Both the position numbers and the translations under genes were made by a program. A stretch of 64,000 nt of DNA from CAIWAH01 sp964602595. GTDB lineage: Bacteria; Verrucomicrobiota; Verrucomicrobiia; Limisphaerales; UBA9464. The notes under the pieces are model-generated. The model did no database searches and was not told where the DNA came from. It saw nothing but the letters and a program-made list of their open reading frames with translations. Shown here piece by piece: positions 41,014 through 50,404 of the stretch (the stretch's first letter is position 1; each line of letters begins with the position of its first letter). The stretch lies in the NCBI GenBank assembly GCA_964602595.1, contig CAZRRO010000001.1:186001-250000 (forward strand), read 5' to 3'.

Positions 41014-41987
41014 ACGCCTCCCTCCCTCTGCCGCCGAAGCTCCGGCGGGAACTGGAGAACCCGGCCCCACCGGGCGGACGCCATGAACAGATCAAGCGCT
41101 TGGCATGCGCCTTGGTGGGGCAAGGGTTAACCCCCGCGGAATGCTTCGGCCTTCTGCGTCCCCGGTATGGCCCCGACGTGCCGGACGGGGAGATTGAAAG
41201 CCTCCTCCGCTGGGCTGGGGACCGGATTTCAGGGGCTAAGCGGCTCCCCGGCCAGCCTCCCTCCGTCCCTCCTGGCTTCCCTCGCCCCCGGTCCCAAGCC
41301 TCCCCGGACCCCGCCGAAGCCATCGGGCGTTTCCTTCAAGGCTTCCAAGCCGGGGAAGAAGCCTTGTTTGAAGCCTCCCCGGTTCCCCTATCGGGAGACT
41401 GGCAGGAAGACGCGCGGCTTCTCCTCGGCTCCCTCTATGCCCCGGCGGACCGGGTTAACCTCGTTTGGGAATTCTCCCTTGAGGGGGAAAAAGCCCGGCC
41501 GGTGGGGAAAGGGTTAACCCTCCCCGCTGCCGACTGGCTTTCACGTCTCCGCGAAAGGGGGATTCCCCACGGGGATGCCGGGGCGTGGATTCGCCTTAAC
41601 CCCCTTGCGGGAAATGGGGTTGCCGATGCCGACGTGGGGGATTTCCGCTTCGCGCTGTTGGAGTGCGACGGGGTTTCTCTCCCCCTGCAAACCCGGTTGT
41701 TCTCCCGGTTACCCCTCCCCATCGCCGCGCTCGTCGCCAGCGGCGGACGCTCGCTTCACGCGTGGGTGCGGATTAACGCCCCGGACGCGGCGAGTTATCG
41801 GGAAACGGTGGGGGAAATCTTCCGCCGGTTAACCCCGCTGGGAATTGATCCCGCCAACCGCAACCCCTCGCGGCTCGCCCGTCTCCCCGGCGTCTCCCGG
41901 AAAATCGGCGGCGTGGGGGATACCCGCCAACGCCTGCTTTACCTCAATCCGTCCGTCGCGACTTGCCAACCGATTTTGCCCGCATGA
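41010..41987 (+). CDS. Primase-like (archaeo-eukaryotic type) protein
   Basis: A 325-residue protein with a GTG start overlapping the HTH gene. The N-terminal part (residues 20-75) is a helical CGLLRPRYG-like module. The catalytic-looking core has FALLECDGVSLPLQ with acidic Glu218-x-Asp220 and, 24 residues on, the SGGRSLHAWVRI motif with His250. These correspond to the hhE/DxD and sxH motifs of AEP primases. The final GIDPANRNPSRLARLPGV is also typical. Known: such proteins prime replication of satellites and plasmids. Here it is followed immediately by a DUF3987 protein, a common pairing. Confidence 0.75.
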   Translation: MNASLPLPPKLRRELENPAPPGGRHEQIKRLACALVGQGLTPAECFGLLRPRYGPDVPDGEIESLLRWAGDRISGAKRLPGQPPSVPPGFPRPRSQASPDPAEAIGRFLQGFQAGEEALFEASPVPLSGDWQEDARLLLGSLYAPADRVNLVWEFSLEGEKARPVGKGLTLPAADWLSRLRERGIPHGDAGAWIRLNPLAGNGVADADVGDFRFALLECDGVSLPLQTRLFSRLPLPIAALVASGGRSLHAWVRINAPDAASYRETVGEIFRRLTPLGIDPANRNPSRLARLPGVSRKIGGVGDTRQRLLYLNPSVATCQPILPA

Positions 41988-43294
41988 ACTCACTGACGCC
42001 GGAAGCCGCCGGCCAAGCCCTCGACGATGCCCTAGAAGACACTCCGGCCACACGTCCCGCAGTTGGTTGGCCGGCTCCGCTCGCCCCGGCCGCGTTACAC
42101 GGACTCGCCGGGGACATCCTCGCGATTTTGGAACCGCATACCGAAAGCGACCCCGCGGCGATTCTCCTTCAATTTCTCGCCGCCTTTGGCAACTGCGCCG
42201 GACTGTCCCCGCACTACTGCGTGGAACAGAGCCGCCACACGGCGCGTCTGTTTGTCGCCCTCGTCGGAGAATCGGCCAAGGCGCGGAAAGGCACCGCATG
42301 GGGTAATGTCCGCGCCTTAGTTTCTGAGGCGGCCCCAGCTTGGGCGGCCCGCATGGCCAGCGGGCTGTCTTCGGGCGAGGGCCTAATTTGGTCCGTGCGT
42401 GACCCCATCTTGAAGGCAGACCGGGACGGGAAGGAAACCCTGATAGATGGCGGCATCACGGATAAGCGCTTGCTCGTCGTGGAAAGCGAACTGGCCAGCG
42501 TGCTAAAGGCGGGCAAGCGGGAATCCAACACCCTTTCGGCCATTATCCGGGACGCGTGGGACAATTCCGACCTGCGGACGATGACGAAGAATTCCCCGGC
42601 CAAAGCCACTGACGCCCACATTTCCATCATTGGGCATATCACGTTGGCGGAATTGCGGAAAACCCTTGGGGAAACCGATTGCCTGAACGGATTCGGCAAC
42701 CGTTTCCTTTGGGTTTGCGCCAAGCGGTCCAAGTTGCTGCCCGACGGTGGTGACCTTGCTCCGTCGGATCGCCACCAGTTGGCGAAGCGGCTTAGCCTGC
42801 GGTTTGACGAAGTTGCGGCGGTGCGGGAGATGCGCCGCACCCCAGCCGCGAAAGCGCTGTGGCACGCGACTTATCCGCGCCTGACCGGCGACCGGCCGGG
42901 CCTGTTTGGCTCCCTCACGAGCCGGGCCGAAGCTCAGGTTCTGCGCTTGAGCATCATTTACGCTCTGTTGGATGGCGTCGCGACGATTGGCGAGCCCCAC
43001 TTGCGCGCCGCTTTGGCGGTCTGGCGTTACTGCGAAGATTCCGCCCGGTTCATCTTCGGCGACCGCCTCGACGATCCCTTGGCCGAAGCCATCCGCGACG
43101 CCCTCCACGAAGCCGGCGAAACCGGACTGACGCGGAGGGAAATCGGCGAACTTCGCAGCGGCCACGCCACCAAACCCCAGCTTGCAGCCGCCTTGGAATC
43201 TCTCTCCAAACTGGGATTGGCACATTGCGCCACCGAACCGACCGGCGGACGCCCAGCGGAGCGCTGGTTCATCGGTGCGAGCAAAGCGAGTTAA
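41984..43294 (+). CDS. DUF3987 family protein (helicase-like)
   Basis: I choose the ATG at 41984, which overlaps the primase stop (ATGA), giving 436 residues. The Walker A-like loop is VGESAKARKGTAW, followed by LLVVESELASVL (Walker B region) and SNTLSAIIRDAWDNSDLR, which together are the family signature. DUF3987 proteins accompany primases in mobile elements and are thought to act in element replication as ATPases. A winged-helix-like C-terminus (TGLTRREIGELRSG) may bind DNA. The last codons run into a strong hairpin at 43277-43330. Confidence 0.78.
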   Translation: MNSLTPEAAGQALDDALEDTPATRPAVGWPAPLAPAALHGLAGDILAILEPHTESDPAAILLQFLAAFGNCAGLSPHYCVEQSRHTARLFVALVGESAKARKGTAWGNVRALVSEAAPAWAARMASGLSSGEGLIWSVRDPILKADRDGKETLIDGGITDKRLLVVESELASVLKAGKRESNTLSAIIRDAWDNSDLRTMTKNSPAKATDAHISIIGHITLAELRKTLGETDCLNGFGNRFLWVCAKRSKLLPDGGDLAPSDRHQLAKRLSLRFDEVAAVREMRRTPAAKALWHATYPRLTGDRPGLFGSLTSRAEAQVLRLSIIYALLDGVATIGEPHLRAALAVWRYCEDSARFIFGDRLDDPLAEAIRDALHEAGETGLTRREIGELRSGHATKPQLAAALESLSKLGLAHCATEPTGGRPAERWFIGASKAS

Positions 43295-43330
43295 GCGACT
43301 TTAGCCCCCCCTTTGCTCGCTTAACTCGCT
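43277..43330. terminator. Long hairpin at the 3' end of the DUF3987 gene, two exclusive folds
   Basis: AGCGAGTTAAGCGA (43285-43298) is the exact reverse complement of TCGCTTAACTCGCT (43317-43330). GCGAGCAAAG (43277-43286) also pairs with CTTTGCTCGC (43311-43320), and the two stems share bases, so only one can form. The stop codon lies in the stem. There is no clear T-run. Confidence 0.45.
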
Positions 43331-43676
43331 TAACTCGCAAGGCCACTAGGCGTTTTCGCAGACACCTTGACGCCGGGAAAGTCCGGCAGGTTGCGGCCGG
43401 TAAAACCAACACGGCCAAGACCCCATAAGCCGTTAAGGACGTTCCCGTCCGGTCTGCTTGGATTTCCCCGGCCGTGAAACTTGGCTTGCGGCAGAGCTTC
43501 CGCGGGATGCCTCCCACTCAAGCCCGGTGGTGAAAATGTCGCCGCCGATCCGCGCCTTGCCCTTCAAGGCATTCTGCCATGTCTTGGGCTGGGGTGAATT
43601 CGGCGGCGCTTTCATCGCGGACAAGGCTGCGGGGCTTGGTTGGCCAGTCAAAGCCCATTGCCTCGCCGCGGTTTGG
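43331..43676. other. Region without a confident gene between convergent transcripts
   Basis: These 346 nt lie between the DUF3987 gene and the 3' end of hsdR. Frames are open on both strands (plus 43458 onward with KMSPPIRALPFKAFCHVLG; minus with KARIGGDIFTTGLEWEASR), each reaching into hsdR. I cannot match either to a family. It may hold the remnant of a small gene or just spacer. Confidence 0.35.
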
Positions 43677-46235
43677 CTAGGCCACCTCTTGGAAGTCTGC
43701 CAAAGGCACCGACGTTTGGAGGTAAGCAACAAGGGCTTCCCGTTCCTCCGGTTGCAGCCGGGACAACGCGCCAAAGAGGCCCGCGTCGTGGGCACGCAAT
43801 TCGGCGAACTTGCCTTCCTGCAAAAGAAATCGACTGCTTTCATCCAATAGGAAGGCCACGAACACCACCCGGAGTTCTCGGCTATGCACTGCGTTGGTCG
43901 TTTGCGTGGTGACAAAGCCTTCAAAAGCCTCGTCGGCAAGCTGAGCCCGGGTGGGAATGCCTGAAATCAGGCCAAACACACGGGCGAGGATTTCACGCAG
44001 GCTCGGCAAGCGGTCTGTTTTGTAAACCTCCTGTAACTTCGGCAGGTCCCAGAACTCCTGCGGCTTCTCAAAGAGCAGGCGGCGCACGCGCGCTTCCACC
44101 GCCGGCCAGTCCTCGTCTTCATAGGCTTGACGCAATATCGGGTCACCAGCCACGGCTTCGCCGGCCTGTTGTGCGAAACGCTCGCGAAACATTTCACGGT
44201 CAATTCGCATTCCGAAGAGCCCGATTTCGTCACGCGCCACGCTGGCCACCGGGTCAGGTGAGGTGTTTGTGAAATCATCTACACGGATGCCCCCGCCCCC
44301 GCCCCCGCCGCCCCCTTCGTCGGGCGGCCCCTTGGGCAGCGCCAGCTTCTGGTTGTAATTGAATTTCTCCTCAAAGAATTCGCAGTTTGCGAAAAAGTCG
44401 AAGAGGGCGAAGCCATCTTTCTTTGCCGTCCTCTGGTTCGCGCCTTCCCCGTGTTTGAACGTAAAGAGCCGGGTGCCGCGGCCTTTGATTTGGATGAAGT
44501 CCGTCGGTGAGAAGATCGGTCGGGCCAGCGCCACGTTTAATACGTCTTCACAGTCATAGCCCGTGGTCATCATGCCCACCGTCACGCAAACTCGCGTGCG
44601 GCTGGTGTCATAATCACGGAGGTCCCCGGCCCGCCATTTTGATTTCCCGTTCAAGTTGTTGTTGGCGAAATCAATCGTCATCTGCTGCGCGCCGGGAATG
44701 TCCGAAGTTACCTGCACCGCAAACGTCGAGCCGGCGGCGTATTCCGTCGGCCAGCGGCGCGTTGCCTCCTCGTTGAGCAGCGTCACCAGCTTGGTCGCGT
44801 GTTTGCGGCTGACCGCGAACAGGATCGTTTTGCCAGTTTCGTTTGTGAGGGGGTCGCGCTTCGCGTTGTCCAGGAGGCAGCGGACAAAGCTCCCGTTGGT
44901 TTCATCGGAGAAAAACTTCCGTTCATAGTCCTTCTTGCCGAACACCACTTCCTGCTCCTGTCCGTCCTCATTGGCCGGCATTGTCACGGCGTAGCCCGCT
45001 TCCGAAAGCATCTTGGTCGTGATGTCCGTCCGGGCGTCCAGCGTCACAGGGTTGCACAGGTAGGGCGGGACGTGTTGCACCGCATTCAGGAGCGTGTAGC
45101 GGAACGTCGGCCGCCCCTCGTCGCTGCCAAAGGTGCGGTAGGTGTCGAGCAAAAGCCGGCGCTCAAACTCCCGTGGGTCATTTTGCCGCGCCGACTCGTC
45201 CACCCCCTTCAGATAGTCGCGCGGCGTGGCAGTCAGCCCCAGCTTGGCTCCGATGAAATAGTCGAAGATGGCCCGGTTATTCCCGCTGATTGTGCGGTGC
45301 GCTTCGTCGCTAATGATGAGCTGGAAGTCCGTCGGGGCGAACTCATGCAGGAACCGGTTGCGCGCGGCGAGGCTCTGGACTGTCGTCACCACCACTTGCG
45401 CCTGAAGCCAATCTTGGCGCTTCTGCTTATAGATGACGGTCTGGATGCCGTCCGGGGCGAGGTATGCGTTGAAGTTCTTCCATGCCTGATTTTCCAACTC
45501 CAACCGGTCCACCAGAAACAGGATGCGCGTCGCGTTTTCCGTCCGGAGATACAGTTTGGCGATGGCCGCGCTCAGCAGCGTTTTCCCCGTGCCGGTCGCC
45601 ATCTCGAAAAGAAACCGGTGCTTTGCCGGAGACGCGACCCGCTGCAATTCACGCACCGCCTCAACCTGATAGTCACGCAACAGGCGAATTTTCTTGTTCA
45701 CCGTGACCGCGGCTCGGTCGGTGGGCGAATACGAGAGCCACGCGGCGTCCTGTGAAAGGGCGACGTAATTCTCGTCCACCGTTACGGCGGCGAGTCGGGC
45801 GGAGTCCGGCCGCCATTCCGCGGCTTTGCCGAGCTGTTCCAGCGGCAGCAAGCGCGACACCTTCACCGGGTTGCCCTGCCGCAGATTCCAGTAGTAATGC
45901 ACCAGTCCGTTGCTCAGGAAAATATGGCTCACCCCGAGGCTCTCCGCGTAATTGCGGGCCTGCTCCTTGGCCGTGAGCGGGTCAATGCCTTCGCGTTTCG
46001 CTTCCACGACGGCAACAGGCCGTTGGTCGGTATTCAGCAGCAGGTAATCAATGAAGCCATTGGGTGCGTGCTCAAAATCCTTGCCAAAATCCTGACTGGG
46101 GGAATACGCGCGTCGCGTGATCCGGTGCTCGCACACGATGTTTTCCCGACGCCCTTGGGAGTCGGGCAGGAAACGCCACCCTGCCTCCTCCAGAAGCTTG
46201 TTGATCGTGATGCGGGCTTGGGCTTCGGAGGGCAT
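43677..46235 (-). CDS. hsdR: Type I restriction enzyme, R subunit
   Basis: 852 residues. The N-terminal PD-(D/E)xK nuclease has GFIDYLLLNTDQRPVAVVEAK (Asp, Glu-x-Lys) after a conserved RRAYSPSQDFG. The SF2 motor has Walker A MATGTGKTLLSAA, DEAH in ISDEAHRTI, LTATPRD (motif III) and IQIKGRGTR (motif VI). It translocates DNA and cuts at collision once the methylase finds unmodified sites. A run of nine Gly (about residue 645), built on GGGGGC repeats, forms a flexible and perhaps length-variable linker. Its ATG is 6 nt after the darG stop, so it is the last gene of the defence operon. Confidence 0.93.
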   Translation of the reverse strand: MPSEAQARITINKLLEEAGWRFLPDSQGRRENIVCEHRITRRAYSPSQDFGKDFEHAPNGFIDYLLLNTDQRPVAVVEAKREGIDPLTAKEQARNYAESLGVSHIFLSNGLVHYYWNLRQGNPVKVSRLLPLEQLGKAAEWRPDSARLAAVTVDENYVALSQDAAWLSYSPTDRAAVTVNKKIRLLRDYQVEAVRELQRVASPAKHRFLFEMATGTGKTLLSAAIAKLYLRTENATRILFLVDRLELENQAWKNFNAYLAPDGIQTVIYKQKRQDWLQAQVVVTTVQSLAARNRFLHEFAPTDFQLIISDEAHRTISGNNRAIFDYFIGAKLGLTATPRDYLKGVDESARQNDPREFERRLLLDTYRTFGSDEGRPTFRYTLLNAVQHVPPYLCNPVTLDARTDITTKMLSEAGYAVTMPANEDGQEQEVVFGKKDYERKFFSDETNGSFVRCLLDNAKRDPLTNETGKTILFAVSRKHATKLVTLLNEEATRRWPTEYAAGSTFAVQVTSDIPGAQQMTIDFANNNLNGKSKWRAGDLRDYDTSRTRVCVTVGMMTTGYDCEDVLNVALARPIFSPTDFIQIKGRGTRLFTFKHGEGANQRTAKKDGFALFDFFANCEFFEEKFNYNQKLALPKGPPDEGGGGGGGGGIRVDDFTNTSPDPVASVARDEIGLFGMRIDREMFRERFAQQAGEAVAGDPILRQAYEDEDWPAVEARVRRLLFEKPQEFWDLPKLQEVYKTDRLPSLREILARVFGLISGIPTRAQLADEAFEGFVTTQTTNAVHSRELRVVFVAFLLDESSRFLLQEGKFAELRAHDAGLFGALSRLQPEEREALVAYLQTSVPLADFQEVA

Positions 46236-46241
46236 CGGGAG

Positions 46242-47300
46242 CTAAAGGGCCATGTCCCAACTTTTTTCGCGAAGCCGTTCCCACGCTTTCTTCAAGTGCT
46301 CGGGCTGCAAAAGGCGTCGCTTGCGGTCGTTCCAATTTCTCACCGCAAAAACCGCCTTGTCCGCATCTTCGCCCGCACCCGCTTCGTGGTGCATTACCCA
46401 ATGCACGGAACTGAGCAGTTCCATGCCGTAAGGGTCTTCGTAGCCTTCGATGAGCGCCGCCACCCGTTCCATCCGCGTTTTCGTCTCGGGTAGGTTCGCC
46501 AGAAACCCGTCGGCCAGTTCCACAGCGCCCGGCAATACCTCCAAGGGGGTTGTCGGCTTGTCCTCACCTTCACCGAAACCACGCGTTAGGTGGTTTTCCA
46601 TCCGGATCAGGCCATGCCGCAGATCGCGCGAATACGGACCGTAGAGCCCCTTCTCAAATGTCAGTTTGGGCAGCGGCTCGCCGGATGCCTTCAGGAAATA
46701 CATCAGCTTGTGAACTTCCAGCAGACTCACGAACGGGTCGAGCAACCCTTTCAAGTAGCGGTCCATCAGCCCGACTAGGGCGGCTTGCCCAAGGGTCAGC
46801 TTCGGGCGTGTGGTGCGGTTGGGCATCGTGGCCGACTGCGGGGCGCCCTCCGGGGCGTAAAGCAGCACCCGGACATCCGGCAGGGCGGCGAATGCCTCCT
46901 CAATTCGCGGGCGCACATCGGCCCAATTCAAGCCGCCATTGCCACAGCCCAGCGGCGGGACGGCGATGGACCGGATTCCAAGTTGGGCCACCTTTGCCAC
47001 TAGGTCATCCAACCCCTTTTCGACATCCGCGATTCGACTGCGGGCTCGCCAGTCCCCCTTTGTCGGAAAATTGATGATCCAACGCGGCCCCCCAACCAAC
47101 CCGCCTAGGTCAAACACCTGAACTTGCCCCAGCCGGACTTCCCCCTTCTCGCAGTCTTTTTCGTAAGCCCGATACATCTCGGGAAACGCCTGCCGGAATT
47201 GCAGGGCGATACCCTTACCCATCACCCCAACGGTGTTCACGGTATTTACCAATGCTTCAGCCGGTGCGTGAAGCAGGTTGCCATGGGTCGTCTCAATCAT
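46242..47300 (-). CDS. darG: DarG antitoxin: macro-domain ADP-ribosylglycohydrolase
   Basis: 352 residues. Residues 1-155 form a macro domain with GNLLHAPAEALVNTVNTVGVMGKGIA (broken here), the adenosine- and ribose-binding VNTVNTVGVMGKG loop, and the AVPPLGCGNGGLNW loop that holds ADP-ribose. The remaining 197 residues are helical (LLDPFVSLLEVHKLMYFLK), as in the longer DarG antitoxins, and may contact DarT. Known: DarG removes ADP-ribose from thymidine bases of DNA and so reverses DarT. The gene is 6 nt after darT and 6 nt before hsdR, on the same transcript. Confidence 0.9.
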   Translation of the reverse strand: MIETTHGNLLHAPAEALVNTVNTVGVMGKGIALQFRQAFPEMYRAYEKDCEKGEVRLGQVQVFDLGGLVGGPRWIINFPTKGDWRARSRIADVEKGLDDLVAKVAQLGIRSIAVPPLGCGNGGLNWADVRPRIEEAFAALPDVRVLLYAPEGAPQSATMPNRTTRPKLTLGQAALVGLMDRYLKGLLDPFVSLLEVHKLMYFLKASGEPLPKLTFEKGLYGPYSRDLRHGLIRMENHLTRGFGEGEDKPTTPLEVLPGAVELADGFLANLPETKTRMERVAALIEGYEDPYGMELLSSVHWVMHHEAGAGEDADKAVFAVRNWNDRKRRLLQPEHLKKAWERLREKSWDMAL

Positions 47301-47306
47301 TTGCGC

Positions 47307-47927
47307 TCAGTAATACCAGTCCGTTTTGACGCCCACCGTTGGGCGGTGGGCTGCGGTGGCGAGAATTTCGCGCACCCTGCCAGCCACGGTCAAATTATGG
47401 CACCCAATTTCTTGGATGGCCGCCCACGGAAAAAAATCAGCGACGAGAAACTCCGCCATTTTCTGGTGCTGTTTGCCCTGCCATTGGACGGCCCGGATTG
47501 CCGGCCAGTCGAGTCCGTCCAGCGCCTCCGCCTTGGCCGAATATGTGGTGTGGAAGGCTCCGGCATTGCCACTGCTAACCGCCCACGCTTTGCCCGTCCC
47601 GATGCCGGCCGCCATCGTGCTGACCAGATGCACAACCGTCCTCTGGCAGCCCGCCGGGCGGCCCGTGTTGCCCTTGTTGATCGTGAAGAGCATTGGCGAA
47701 CGGGGACAGAAGTAGAACGGAACAAACTCGCCCACGTAGCGCCAGCCACAGCACGGCACGGGGATTTCCTTCAACCGCCGCTTCTTGATGTGGTCGTAAC
47801 CGATCACCACTTCAGGCGTTCGCTTCGCCATCATCGCATCCGAGTGCAATCCCTCTTCGGCCAGTATGCCCGGCAGATTCGCCACATCCGTGATGTGGTA
47901 GATCAAAACCTTTTCAGGGTCGTGCGC
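47307..47927 (-). CDS. darT: DarT toxin: DNA ADP-ribosyltransferase
   Basis: I choose the ATG at 47927 (MAHDPEKVLIYHITDVANL), giving 206 residues. It has the DarT (DUF4433) features: YHITDVANLPGIL, the KRRLKEIPV turn, FVPFYFCPRSPML with the conserved Arg, and KMAEFLVADFFPW, whose Glu is the catalytic residue in characterised DarT. It transfers ADP-ribose from NAD+ to thymidine in single-stranded DNA and blocks replication. DarTG systems stop phages by abortive infection. The gene begins 11 nt after the HsdM-HsdS stop, so it is built into the restriction operon. Confidence 0.92.
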   Translation of the reverse strand, partial: AHDPEKVLIYHITDVANLPGILAEEGLHSDAMMAKRTPEVVIGYDHIKKRRLKEIPVPCCGWRYVGEFVPFYFCPRSPMLFTINKGNTGRPAGCQRTVVHLVSTMAAGIGTGKAWAVSSGNAGAFHTTYSAKAEALDGLDWPAIRAVQWQGKQHQKMAEFLVADFFPWAAIQEIGCHNLTVAGRVREILATAAHRPTVGVKTDWYY

Positions 47928-47938
47928 CATGGCAGGAT

Positions 47939-50404
47939 TTACTCTGCGCCATTGCCCCACACGCGGTCGAGGACGCGTTGGATTTTGGCCTCGAAGCGGG
48001 GGAGCAGCGCACGCACCGCCTCCATCTGCGCCGCCTCCGCGTCCAGCTCCGCCACGAGACGACGTTGCTCCTCCAAGGGCGGCAGGGGGATTTCGTAAAC
48101 GACAACATCACCCTTTGCGATGAATGGCTGCGCAGAGCCGCGTTTGGGAAGCGTGTTGCTTGAAAGAGCCGCAAAAAGATATTTCGGGTCGAGAACGTCG
48201 GGCTTGGCCGTGACGGTCATCGTGTTCTTGATGGCGGTGAAGCGTTCCGTGGGAAGAAAAAGTTTTCCACACAGCGCGCCGATGGCGGAAATGACAGTCA
48301 CGAACGGTTCATGCTCGAAATGGTTCATACGGCCATCGCCGCCAGTCGCACTCACGCCGAGGTAAGGCCCGCTCTCGGCATATGATGTTTTCGTTAGGTC
48401 GGTGTTGCCCCAATCCACAACTGAAACCTCGCCAAGCGGAGCGAGCGGCCAATCTGGATCAATCTCAATCTTGAGTTGGTAGGCCGCGAGAATCTGGCGA
48501 GTGCCGTCGAGGACCTTCTGGTAGCCCTCGATTTCCGCCACGATCCGCCGCTGTTCCTCCAGCGGCGGCAGCGGGATTTCGAGGTCGCCGAGAACTTGTT
48601 GATTGAGATTTTTGAGGGTGACTCCAATCGCGTTCTCTTCGAGAAACTCTTTGGCCTTGGGAGACGAGATGGCGAGCGCGAGGAATGATGCCAAGACGGA
48701 TGCGTTAACGCGGATGACGAAGCTTCCAGTCCCGCAAAGCCATCCATTCATTTCAGCAGTGACGATGGCGCACCGGCCCATTTCGCCGCGTCGGGCAATT
48801 ACGATGTCGTTCTCTCGGACAGTGAACTCGGAAAGGCGGCTTCGCGTTTCTTCCCCGACAGTTTTGTCCGCGTCGGGCACAATGCGCCCGTTCACGATGT
48901 TCTGCGGATTGATTATCGGAATCCCATTCGAGATGTAGTCGCTCTGGTGAAGCGAACTCCCGAACGGCCCGGTCAAGATGGCGTCGCAAACGTCAGCGAG
49001 CCGGACCTTGTGCGTCTCATTCACAGATGCGTCACCGTTGCCAAGAAACTGCTCCGCTTGGAGACCGCATGAACTGTTTTCGAGCAGGGCTTTCTTCTCA
49101 ATCACTCGCCACACGATGCCTTTGCCTTCCGTCATTCGGCCTTCGTCTTTCAACATTCCTTTGAACCACGCCTTCACCACGCGCTCCGCTTCAGGCAGGT
49201 CATTCGCCTCGATGGGATTTCGTTTGTCGCCGAGGTCGAAGCCGTCGGCGGTGATTTTGAGGAAGAGGATTTCCTTCGCCGTCCGCGCGAGTTTTTTGTC
49301 GAGCAGGAGGATGCTGGTCTTCACGCCGGAGTAGGGTTTGAACACGCCCGCCGGGAGCGAGACAACGGCCACGAGCGAGTCCTCGACAAGGAAGCGGCGC
49401 AGTTTCACGTAGGCGTTCTGCGTGGTGGCCACGATGCCGTTGGGCACGATGACGCCGCCGCGTCCGTCGGCGCTGAGGTGCTCGGCGATGTAGTCGGTGA
49501 AGAGCACCTCGGCCTTCTTCGCGGCGATGCGAAATTTGGTGTGCGGGGTGACGCCGCCTTTCGGAGTCATGAACGGCGGGTTGGCGAGGATGAGGTCGGC
49601 CTTCTCGTGCCAGCGGGCGTCGTTGCTTAAGGTGTCGTAGATGTGGATGGCGGGGTCGGGAAAGCCGTGGAGGAAGAGGTTCACCTTGCTGAGCTTCACC
49701 ATCTGGTCGTCCACGTCGTAGCCGGCGAGGTTGCCATAGACTTTCTGGCGCTGGGCATGGGTGAGTTTGTCGCCGGGCATGGTCGAGCCGGGCGAGGTGC
49801 TGTGCGCGAGGATGTGCCGGTAGGCGGAGACGAGGAAGCCACCCGTGCCGCACGCGGGGTCGAGGATTTTGTCGCCGGGCTGCGGGTCGAGGCAGGCGAC
49901 GATGTAATCAATGATGTGGCGCGGGGTGCGGAACTGGCCGTTCTCGCCCTGGGCGCCGGAGACCTTCAGGAGATACTCGAAGGCGTTGCCGAGTTCCTCG
50001 CTGTGGGAATAGGCGAAGCCGTCCACTTCATCGAGGAAGAGGGTGAGGATGCGGCCGTCGCGGAACTTCAGGAAGGAGTTGCGGAAGATGTCTCGGAATA
50101 GGCCGGGCAGGTGCGCGGCCTTCTGCGCGTGCCCGAGGGCTTCGACGCCTTCGGAAAAGAGCGTGACCCGTTCGTCAGCGGAGACGGTTTGGGGAATGAG
50201 ATTGCGCCAGCGGAATTTGGCGAGTTCACCGGTGAAGAAGCTGCGCTTGCCGCCGAGCTTCACGGATTCCTCGTCGAGGTCATCCATGAACTTGTAAATC
50301 AGAGCGAGGGTGATGAGTTCGACCTGATTGGACGGCTGCGGGAGTTTGCCGACGAGGACGTCGCGGCAGGCGTCAATTCGGCGTTTGGTTTCGGAGGTGA
50401 GCAT
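47939..50404 (-). CDS. hsdMS: Type I R-M methylase and specificity subunit fused (HsdM-HsdS)
   Basis: From the ATG at 50404 (MLTSETKRRIDACRD) the protein has 821 residues. The first 500 are an N6-adenine methyltransferase: an N-terminal helical domain, DPACGTGGFL (SAM-binding motif I) and NPPF (catalytic motif IV). HsdS follows without a stop. It has two target-recognition domains (RLADVCDAILTGPFGSSLH and PLAPLGEVSVVDWG) that each end in a conserved helix (EIPLPPLEEQRRIVAEIEG; EIPLPPLEEQRRLVAELDA). It methylates host sites and guides HsdR. Most systems encode M and S as separate genes, so the fusion is notable. It is the first gene of the operon. Confidence 0.92.
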   Translation of the reverse strand: MLTSETKRRIDACRDVLVGKLPQPSNQVELITLALIYKFMDDLDEESVKLGGKRSFFTGELAKFRWRNLIPQTVSADERVTLFSEGVEALGHAQKAAHLPGLFRDIFRNSFLKFRDGRILTLFLDEVDGFAYSHSEELGNAFEYLLKVSGAQGENGQFRTPRHIIDYIVACLDPQPGDKILDPACGTGGFLVSAYRHILAHSTSPGSTMPGDKLTHAQRQKVYGNLAGYDVDDQMVKLSKVNLFLHGFPDPAIHIYDTLSNDARWHEKADLILANPPFMTPKGGVTPHTKFRIAAKKAEVLFTDYIAEHLSADGRGGVIVPNGIVATTQNAYVKLRRFLVEDSLVAVVSLPAGVFKPYSGVKTSILLLDKKLARTAKEILFLKITADGFDLGDKRNPIEANDLPEAERVVKAWFKGMLKDEGRMTEGKGIVWRVIEKKALLENSSCGLQAEQFLGNGDASVNETHKVRLADVCDAILTGPFGSSLHQSDYISNGIPIINPQNIVNGRIVPDADKTVGEETRSRLSEFTVRENDIVIARRGEMGRCAIVTAEMNGWLCGTGSFVIRVNASVLASFLALAISSPKAKEFLEENAIGVTLKNLNQQVLGDLEIPLPPLEEQRRIVAEIEGYQKVLDGTRQILAAYQLKIEIDPDWPLAPLGEVSVVDWGNTDLTKTSYAESGPYLGVSATGGDGRMNHFEHEPFVTVISAIGALCGKLFLPTERFTAIKNTMTVTAKPDVLDPKYLFAALSSNTLPKRGSAQPFIAKGDVVVYEIPLPPLEEQRRLVAELDAEAAQMEAVRALLPRFEAKIQRVLDRVWGNGAE

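Noticed and set aside
43458..43850. A plus-strand gene of 130 codons between the DUF3987 gene and hsdR
   Set aside because: It overlaps the 3' end of hsdR by more than 170 nt and matches no family that I know.
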